Shown one piece after another: positions 12,972 through 17,757 of a stretch of DNA of 17,757 nt (its first letter is position 1; every line of letters begins with the position of its first letter). A model generated the notes under the pieces. The model was not told the origin of the DNA and did not search any database. It was given only the letters and a program-made list of their open reading frames with translations. Both the position numbers and the translations under genes were made by a program. The DNA comes from JAVDCA01 sp035764045. Its GTDB lineage: Bacteria; Pseudomonadota; Alphaproteobacteria; Rhizobiales; Xanthobacteraceae. The stretch is from NCBI GenBank assembly GCA_035764045.1, contig DASTZX010000406.1, positions 1 through 17,757 of the forward strand. The letters are read 5' to 3'.

Positions 12972-14216
12972 ATGATTCGCGCCGCGCGCGCCCACGATCC
13001 CATGAGCATGACCGACTTCAACTCGACCGAGGCCGCCGCCGAACGCCGCGCCGCCACGGCAGCCCATCCCGACGGCCACGAGGACATGATGTACCCGTCG
13101 GCCATCCCGTTCGTGCTGGTGCACCTCGCCTGTTTCGCCGCGATCTGGACCGGCGTGTCCTGGACCGCGCTGGCGCTCTGCATCGCGCTCTACTGGCTTC
13201 GCATCTTCGGCATCGGCGCCGGCTACCATCGCTACTTCTCGCACCGCGCCTTTGCGACGAGCCGCGCCTTCCAGTTCATGCTCGCGGTGCTCTCCCAGTC
13301 GACGGCGCAGAAGAGCGTGCTGTGGTGGGCCGCCAAGCACCGCCACCATCATTTGCATTCCGATACGGCGTCGGACGTGCACTCGCCGCGCCACAGGGGA
13401 TTCGTCTACAGCCATCTGGGTTGGATCTTCTCGCGCCGGAACGACGCGACCGACCTCGTCAAGGTGGAGGATTTTGCCCGCTTTGCCGAGCTGCGCTGGC
13501 TGCACCGCTACGAGCTTGCTCCCGCCGTCGTTCTCGCGCTCATCTGTCTCGCCATCGGCGGCTGGTCCGGACTGGTGGTCGGGTTCTTCTGGAGCACGGT
13601 GCTGGTCTATCACGCGACCTTCTGCATCAATTCGCTCGCCCACGTGCACGGCCGCCGGCGCTACGTGACGGGCGACGACTCCCGCAACAACTGGCTGCTC
13701 GCGATCTTCACCATGGGCGAGGGCTGGCACAACAACCACCACGCCTATCAGTCGAGCGTGCGGCAGGGATTCCGCTGGTGGGAATACGACGCCACCTTCT
13801 ACATCCTCAAGCTGCTGTCGTGGGTGCGGGTGGTGTGGAATCTCAAGCTCCCGCCGCGCGAGGTGGTGCGCAACGAGCAGCGGCTCGGCGCGCGCGTCAT
13901 CAACCGTGCGGCCGCCCAGCTCGCCGCGAGCTTCAACAGCGACTGGATCGCCGGAACGATCGCCGCGGCGCTCGAGCGGCCGCAACTCGTTGCCTTGCAG
14001 GAGAAGCTCGCCGCCACCCAGCAGCGCGCAACCGAGGTGCTGGCGGGGCTGCATCTGCCGCACCTGCCGACGCGCGAGGAGATTCTCGCCAAGGCGACCG
14101 CGACGCTCGCCAAGACGCCCTCGCTCGACGAGATCGTCGACCGTGCCCACGGGCTGGTGCTCGATGCGGTCGGGGCGCGGCTGCGCGCCGCGCCGGCCGT
14201 CATTCGCCGCTCGTGA
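12972..14216 (+). CDS. Membrane acyl-CoA desaturase with long C-terminal extension
   Basis: This is a membrane di-iron fatty acid desaturase of the delta-9 acyl-CoA type, introducing a double bond into fatty acyl chains at the inner membrane. The three histidine boxes are present: HRYFSH (86-91), HRHHH (123-127) and HNNHH (253-257), plus NSLAH (220-224). Hydrophobic segments lie around 43-80, 100-115 and 183-218. The catalytic domain ends near residue 295. About 120 further residues follow that are mainly helical and Ala-rich, with no membrane segment (RAAAQLAASFNSDWIAGTIA, then LPHLPTREEILAKATATLAK). The start is uncertain: ATG 12972 has AGAGG too close, and ATG 13002 is an alternative; residues 1-38 are poorly ordered. 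It appears to be a single transcription unit. Confidence 0.92.
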   Translation: MIRAARAHDPMSMTDFNSTEAAAERRAATAAHPDGHEDMMYPSAIPFVLVHLACFAAIWTGVSWTALALCIALYWLRIFGIGAGYHRYFSHRAFATSRAFQFMLAVLSQSTAQKSVLWWAAKHRHHHLHSDTASDVHSPRHRGFVYSHLGWIFSRRNDATDLVKVEDFARFAELRWLHRYELAPAVVLALICLAIGGWSGLVVGFFWSTVLVYHATFCINSLAHVHGRRRYVTGDDSRNNWLLAIFTMGEGWHNNHHAYQSSVRQGFRWWEYDATFYILKLLSWVRVVWNLKLPPREVVRNEQRLGARVINRAAAQLAASFNSDWIAGTIAAALERPQLVALQEKLAATQQRATEVLAGLHLPHLPTREEILAKATATLAKTPSLDEIVDRAHGLVLDAVGARLRAAPAVIRRS

Positions 14217-14408
14217 TGGTGGCGATCCTTTTCGCTCCTCGCGACTCGTGAGCGGGCCAAAAGCGCTGCCATCGCGTCTTACATCATGCGTTGAGTCCTG
14301 ACGAAGCGCCGGGCGCTTGTCGCCTGCCGGCGAAAAGTGCACCATGACCCCGGGGTGAGGAGGCTGCCCGGCTCTGCGGCGGCCCACGGCAGCACGGGGG
14401 AGCACCGC

Positions 14409-14843
14409 ATGCGCACTATCGTGCGCGGCCTCATGGCGGCGGCCGCGGTCGCGGCGGCGATCGGGATGAGCGTCGCGGCGCGGGCCGAGGGCGCAATCGC
14501 GGTCGGCACATCGGGCAATTTCGCCAAGGACGGCTTCGCCTTCGGCGCCTCCATCAACAAGGCATCCAAGGACGAGGCGCGCGAGCAGGCGCTCGCGACC
14601 TGCCACAAGTTCGAGGGCGCGCCGAAGATGGCGGCGCTCTGCCGCGTGATCTCCGCGTTCAGCCGCGAATGCTACGCGCTGAGCTTCGATCCCAAGCCCG
14701 GCACGCCCGGCGTCGGCTGGGCAATCGCGGGCGACAAGGCCATGGCCGAGGAGCGCGCGCAGGCGTCGTGCGAAGCGACCGCCGGAGCGTCCCGCCGCGG
14801 CTTCTGCAAGGTCAATCAGTCGTTTTGCGACACGCACGACTGA
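14409..14843 (+). CDS. Secreted DUF4189 family protein
   Basis: The 144-residue product has a clear signal peptide (MRTIVRGLMAAAAVAAAIGM, cleavage near ARAEG 24-28). The DUF4189-like domain follows: GAIAVGTSGNFAKDGFAFG (28-46), a helix SKDEAREQALATCH and GVGWAIAGDKAMAEERAQA (101-119). Six cysteines (65, 78, 88, 121, 133, 140) could form three disulfides outside the cytoplasm. The molecular role of the family is not established. The frame extends to 14337, but ATG 14409 has GGGAG six bases upstream and begins the signal peptide. A weak hairpin CCGGCG/CGCCGG (14904-14921) lies downstream. It has no obvious partner gene. Confidence 0.85.
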   Translation: MRTIVRGLMAAAAVAAAIGMSVAARAEGAIAVGTSGNFAKDGFAFGASINKASKDEAREQALATCHKFEGAPKMAALCRVISAFSRECYALSFDPKPGTPGVGWAIAGDKAMAEERAQASCEATAGASRRGFCKVNQSFCDTHD

Positions 14844-15005
14844 GCGCCGACCGGGCGGGCAGGGGAAAGGCCGACAAATTTTTCGCGGGTGTGAGCTGTG
14901 TCACCGGCGTTTTTGCGCCGGCGGAGTACATCAGCATCATTGGTACGCAATTGGTACTCGACGCACCTGACACGCCACACCCCAACCCCGCGAAGGAGAA
15001 TGACC

Positions 15006-15134
15006 ATGTTGACCAAGTTCGCCATCACCCTCGTCGCCGCCCTGTCGATCATCGCCAGCCCCGTGTTTGCGGGCCCGATCAACCACTCGGCGCCGAACGG
15101 CTCGGTTTACGACTTCCAGCTCGACGGCCGCTAA
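15006..15134 (+). CDS. 42-residue secreted peptide, unknown
   Basis: A 42-codon frame opens after a near-perfect Shine-Dalgarno (AAGGAG, 14993-14998, 7 bases before the ATG). The product has a textbook signal peptide: MLTK, hydrophobic FAITLVAALSIIAS, then PVFA with cleavage likely after residue 22. The mature peptide would be only about 20 residues, GPINHSAPNGSVYDFQLDGR. Two hairpins follow the stop directly, the second 11 bases long. Signal peptide, ribosome binding site and hairpins all on one strand make a real gene likely, though I know no family for it. It lies alone between the DUF4189 gene and a family-B repeat; the 162 bases upstream should hold its promoter, and a direct repeat ATTGGTAC occurs there (about 14939 and 14950). 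Confidence 0.72.
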   Translation: MLTKFAITLVAALSIIASPVFAGPINHSAPNGSVYDFQLDGR

Positions 15135-15144
15135 GCAAGTCCTG

Positions 15145-15168
15145 CGTTTCACCTCCCGCGGTGAAACG
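15145..15168 (+). other. First of two consecutive hairpins after the secreted peptide gene
   Basis: A perfect 9-base stem CGTTTCACC (15145-15153) and GGTGAAACG (15160-15168) with loop TCCCGC lies 11 bases after the stop codon. It ends two bases before the stronger terminator-like hairpin and may protect the transcript's 3' end. Confidence 0.65.
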
Positions 15169-15169
15169 G

Positions 15170-15200
15170 AAACGGCCGGCTCCGCCGGCCGTTTCTCGTT
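15170..15200 (+). terminator. Terminator-like hairpin after the secreted peptide gene
   Basis: A perfect 11-base stem AAACGGCCGGC (15170-15180) and GCCGGCCGTTT (15184-15194) with loop TCC is followed by CTCGTT. The T run is short, but the 3' arm ends in TTT. Confidence 0.75.
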
Positions 15201-15289
15201 ATGCGGCGGCGCTCCTGACGTGATCGCGATGAATCTGGAGACCGCCGAAGAAGAGCTGATGCGGGTGCTGAACATTTGATCTTCGGATC

Positions 15290-15379
15290 CGTCATGGCCG
15301 GGCTGGTCCCGGCCATCCACGCCTTCGGCCACGCTCACGAACAAAGACGTGGATGCCCGCGACAAGCGCGGGCATGACG
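15290..15379. repeat. Palindromic intergenic repeat, family B, copy 3
   Basis: Two perfect hairpins ATGGCCGGG/CCCGGCCAT (15294-15316) and ATGCCCGCG/CGCGGGCAT (15353-15375) are enclosed by CGTCAT and ATGACG ends, with ATCCACG and CGTGGAT inside. The plan is that of the copies at 5424 and 6302, but the sequence belongs to another subtype. It occupies the gap before the DUF6494 gene, and no terminal tandem duplication is present here. Confidence 0.85.
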
Positions 15380-15395
15380 AGTGCCGGGGGTCGCC

Positions 15396-15602
15396 TCAGC
15401 CGAGCTCGATGTCACCATTCACGTCCCAGGTCAGCCCGATCCCTGGGACCGCCACCGTCGCGCTGGCGGGAAACTTCTCGTTGCCCTTGATGCGTCCGTC
15501 GGCGATCGCCTGGCGCACCGCTTTCTCGATCTCGCGCTGGGCCGTGACGCCGAGCGTCTTGAGGAACTTGCGGATGCTGGCGTTGAAGGCGTCTTCGTTC
15601 AT
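15396..15602 (-). CDS. DUF6494 family small protein
   Basis: The 68-residue product resembles the DUF6494 family: MNEDAFNASIRKFLKTLGVT (1-20), then a helix REIEKAVRQAIADG (23-36), KGNEKFP (39-45) and a beta-rich tail ATVAVPGIGLTWDVNGDIEL. There is no signal peptide or cysteine. The function is unknown. The frame runs upstream to 15692, but ATG 15602 has AGGAG five bases before it and is the family N-terminus. It lies 114 bases downstream of the phosphoribosyltransferase-esterase gene on the same strand and may be read from the same transcript. Confidence 0.85.
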   Translation of the reverse strand: MNEDAFNASIRKFLKTLGVTAQREIEKAVRQAIADGRIKGNEKFPASATVAVPGIGLTWDVNGDIELG

Positions 15603-15716
15603 GGCAGCTCCTCGGGAGAAGGACGGGATCCAAACCGGGAGCCTAGGCCATGTCGCGTTTCGGCGAAACCCGCGTGCGCGGCGCCGCGACATGGTGCGAG
15701 TGTCGGGTTTGCGGCA

Positions 15717-17744
15717 CTAGACCGCGAACGGGAAGGTCTCCGGCACCTCGCCTGCGTCCCATTCGGCGGTGGTTTCCAGCGGCTTGATCGCGCGCGTCTC
15801 GTCGAAATGCAGGATGGCATCGAACTGCTCCGGCAGCCGGGCGTGGAAGTAGTGGCTCTGCCGTTCGGTGTCGGGGCGATAGATCACCCCGATCGCGCGC
15901 TCGAGGCGCGGCGAGCGCAGGCGCCCGGCGATGTCGTCGCCCGCGTGCCACATCAGCAGGAAACGGGGCCGTTGCAGTGCGTGGAACAGGGCTTCGTAGC
16001 TGTCGGGACGCGCCGGGCGCACCCGCTTGCGTTCCGCCGGCGCGCCCCATTTGGACGCTGCCGTCACCGTGCCGCGATAGGTGGTGAAGCCGACGAGCAC
16101 CGCCTCGCGCCCGTATCTTTCCCGCACCAGCTGGCCGACATTGAGCTCGCCGCGCTGTCCCGCCTCGGTCGCGCGCGCATCGCCGAGGTGGGAGTTGTGC
16201 TCCCAGACGGCGATCTTCGCACGGGTGCCGTTGCGCTCGAGATGCGCGACCAGCGCATCGAGGGTCTCGGCCATGTGCCGATCGCGCAAATTCCACGAGG
16301 AGACCTCCTCGAGGAACATCGAGCGATAATACGCCTCGGCGCTCTTCACCAGCCGGGCGTTCTGCACGGCGTAGAACAGGTCCTCGTCGCCGGCGAATTC
16401 GCCCTGGCGGCGTTGCAGCTCGAGGAGCTGGTCGATGACGCCCTGCTCGCACGACGCCGACAGGTTCAGGCGCGTGATGAAGCCGTGGACTTCAGTGTCG
16501 CGGTCGAACTGATCGAAGCAGGCGTAGCGCTCGCGCGCCCGCGCCGCCGCTTCGGGATCGACCCGCTCGAGATAGCGCAGCACCGCCTTCATCGAGGCAT
16601 GCAGGCTGTAGAGATCGAGACCATAGAAGCCGACCTTGGTGCCGCCCGGCGCGACCGCATCGTTGTGCGCGCGCAGCCACTCGATGAATTCGACCATCAC
16701 GGTGTTGCGCCACATCCAGGTCGGGAAGCGGCGGAAATCGGCGAGCGCTTCCGCGGCATCGATGTCGTCGTTCCCGCCGTGGACGTAACGATTGACCCGA
16801 TAGGCGTCGGGCCAGTCGGCCTCGATCGCGATGGCGGTCAACTGCTTTTCCGTGATCAGCCGCTTGGTGATCTCGGCCCGCTCGCTGTAGAAGTCGTGCG
16901 TGCCGTGCGAGGCCTCGCCGAGGAGGATCAGCCGGGCATCGCCGATGCGCGCGAGCAGCGGGTCGTAGTCGCTCGCCCTGCCGGTGAGGGGATGCACCGC
17001 GGCCTGCAGCGCCTCGATCAGCCGGGCAGGGGCGGCCAATCGGGCGGCTGCCGGCACCTCATGGGTCTGCGCTTGGGCCTGCGGTCCCGTCACACGTCCG
17101 AGGAGCTCGCGCACCTCCGCGTCGCTGGTCTGGGAGAAATCTTCGTACCAGCGTCCGACCGCACGGAAGGGCTCCGGCGTCCTGGCGCAGATGACCTCGT
17201 CCGCTTGTCTGCGCATCTCCTCGCAGGCCTCGCGCGAGGCGGTCGGCACCGCGACCACGATGCGGGCAGGATCGAGCTTTCGCAGCGCCTCGATGGCCGC
17301 CATCATGGTGGCGCCCGTCGCGAGCCCGTCATCGACCAGGATCACGGTGCGCCCGCGCACCTCCGGCGGCGGGCGGCCGCCCCGGTAGAGGCGCTCGCGG
17401 CGCATGAGCTCGGCGCGCTCGCGCTCGGCGACCGCATCGATCACGTAGGTCGGGATGGCGGCGCGCTCGATGAGATCGTTGTTGAGCACGCGCACGCCGC
17501 CGGTCGCGATCGCGCCCATCGCCACCTCGTCGTAGCCCGGCACGCCCAGCTTGCGCACCACGAAAACATCGAGCGGCGCCCTGAGCGCGCGCGCGACTTC
17601 GTATCCGACCGGCACGCCGCCACGCGGCAGCGCGAGCACGGTCACGTCGGGGCGATTGGCATGGGCCGTCAGCTTCTCGGCGAGCCGGCGGCCGGCGTCG
17701 TGACGATCGCGAAAGGCCGCCATGCTGTTCGCCGCGATGGCCAT
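15717..17744 (-). CDS. Phosphoribosyltransferase / erythromycin esterase-like fusion protein
   Basis: This 675-residue protein joins two domains. Residues 10-215 are a type I phosphoribosyltransferase with FVVRKLGVPGYDEVAMGA (61-78) and the PRPP-binding VILVDDGLATGATM (134-147). Residues 240-660 are an erythromycin esterase-like domain with LGEASHGTHDFYSERAEI (275-292), AIEADWPDAYRVNRY (306-320), FYGLDLYSLHASM (373-385), WEHNSHLGD (514-522) and VGFTTYRGTV (551-560). The histidines in GEASHGT and EHNSHLGD match the catalytic histidine positions of the Ere family. The linker (216-240) is Gln/Ala-rich. The same fusion is known in actinobacteria such as Mycobacterium Rv2030c; true substrates are unknown, and macrolide hydrolysis should not be assumed. 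The start at 17744 has AGGGA upstream, near the window edge; ATG 17723 is an alternative. Confidence 0.93.
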   Translation of the reverse strand: MAIAANSMAAFRDRHDAGRRLAEKLTAHANRPDVTVLALPRGGVPVGYEVARALRAPLDVFVVRKLGVPGYDEVAMGAIATGGVRVLNNDLIERAAIPTYVIDAVAERERAELMRRERLYRGGRPPPEVRGRTVILVDDGLATGATMMAAIEALRKLDPARIVVAVPTASREACEEMRRQADEVICARTPEPFRAVGRWYEDFSQTSDAEVRELLGRVTGPQAQAQTHEVPAAARLAAPARLIEALQAAVHPLTGRASDYDPLLARIGDARLILLGEASHGTHDFYSERAEITKRLITEKQLTAIAIEADWPDAYRVNRYVHGGNDDIDAAEALADFRRFPTWMWRNTVMVEFIEWLRAHNDAVAPGGTKVGFYGLDLYSLHASMKAVLRYLERVDPEAAARARERYACFDQFDRDTEVHGFITRLNLSASCEQGVIDQLLELQRRQGEFAGDEDLFYAVQNARLVKSAEAYYRSMFLEEVSSWNLRDRHMAETLDALVAHLERNGTRAKIAVWEHNSHLGDARATEAGQRGELNVGQLVRERYGREAVLVGFTTYRGTVTAASKWGAPAERKRVRPARPDSYEALFHALQRPRFLLMWHAGDDIAGRLRSPRLERAIGVIYRPDTERQSHYFHARLPEQFDAILHFDETRAIKPLETTAEWDAGEVPETFPFAV

Positions 17745-17757
17745 GATTCGGTTCCCT

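Noticed and set aside
12957..14837. Minus-strand 626-codon open frame opposite the desaturase and DUF4189 genes
   Set aside because: It is antisense to two well-supported genes and has only Arg/Ala/Gly-rich composition.
14904..14921. Hairpin CCGGCG/CGCCGG with a T-rich loop as terminator of the DUF4189 gene
   Set aside because: The stem is only 6 bases and no T tract follows, so I did not list it as a terminator.
15230..15279. Tiny frame MNLETAEEELMRVLNI after the secreted peptide gene
   Set aside because: It has 16 codons and no clear ribosome binding site, and it follows a terminator-like hairpin; too little to call a gene.

Overview
The window looks like chromosomal DNA from a high-GC alphaproteobacterium of the order Hyphomicrobiales (Bradyrhizobium / Xanthobacteraceae-like). 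This placement rests on the gene order dprA-plsY-pyrC-pyrB-ruvX, a GTTC-N7-GTTC type LexA box, DUF6494 and DUF4189 proteins, and GC-rich palindromic intergenic repeats typical of that order. It is an inference from family resemblance; no search was run. I see no phage, CRISPR, IS transposase, rRNA or tRNA.

Region 1 (1-5371, mostly minus strand) is a housekeeping block. It holds ruvX, pyrB (aspartate carbamoyltransferase), a dihydroorotase-like pyrC that has lost its metal-binding HxH motif, plsY (glycerol-phosphate acyltransferase) and dprA, which runs off the left edge. A small secreted protein gene lies divergent to pyrB. Two copies of a GC-rich bipartite palindromic repeat (family A) sit in opposite orientation on either side of pyrB plus that gene. 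A LexA-type box overlaps the -10 of a good sigma-70-like promoter between plsY and dprA, so dprA probably has its own DNA-damage-controlled promoter inside the operon.

Region 2 (5424-9008, plus strand) holds a UPF0173 metallo-hydrolase, a PrmB-type glutamine methyltransferase, and two neighbouring paralogous single-pass membrane proteins of unknown function. Palindromic repeats of a second family (B) precede both the hydrolase and prmB. In each case a short tandem duplication at the repeat's 3' edge carries the ribosome binding site of the next gene.

Region 3 (9108-12828) has a Tat-type secreted dienelactone hydrolase-like protein, a Pro/Ala-rich membrane-anchored protein, two short tandem repeat arrays (11 bp and 14 bp), a 62-residue zinc-ribbon protein, a small tautomerase and an SDR oxidoreductase.

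Region 4 (12972-17744) has a membrane acyl-CoA desaturase with a long C-terminal helical tail, a secreted six-cysteine DUF4189 protein, a 42-residue secreted peptide followed by two hairpins, a third family-B repeat, a DUF6494 protein and a 675-residue phosphoribosyltransferase/erythromycin-esterase fusion.

No single large new system stands out. The best leads are the SOS-type control of dprA, the catalytically degenerate PyrC beside PyrB, the paralogous membrane protein pair, the repeat-derived ribosome binding sites and the 42-residue secreted peptide.
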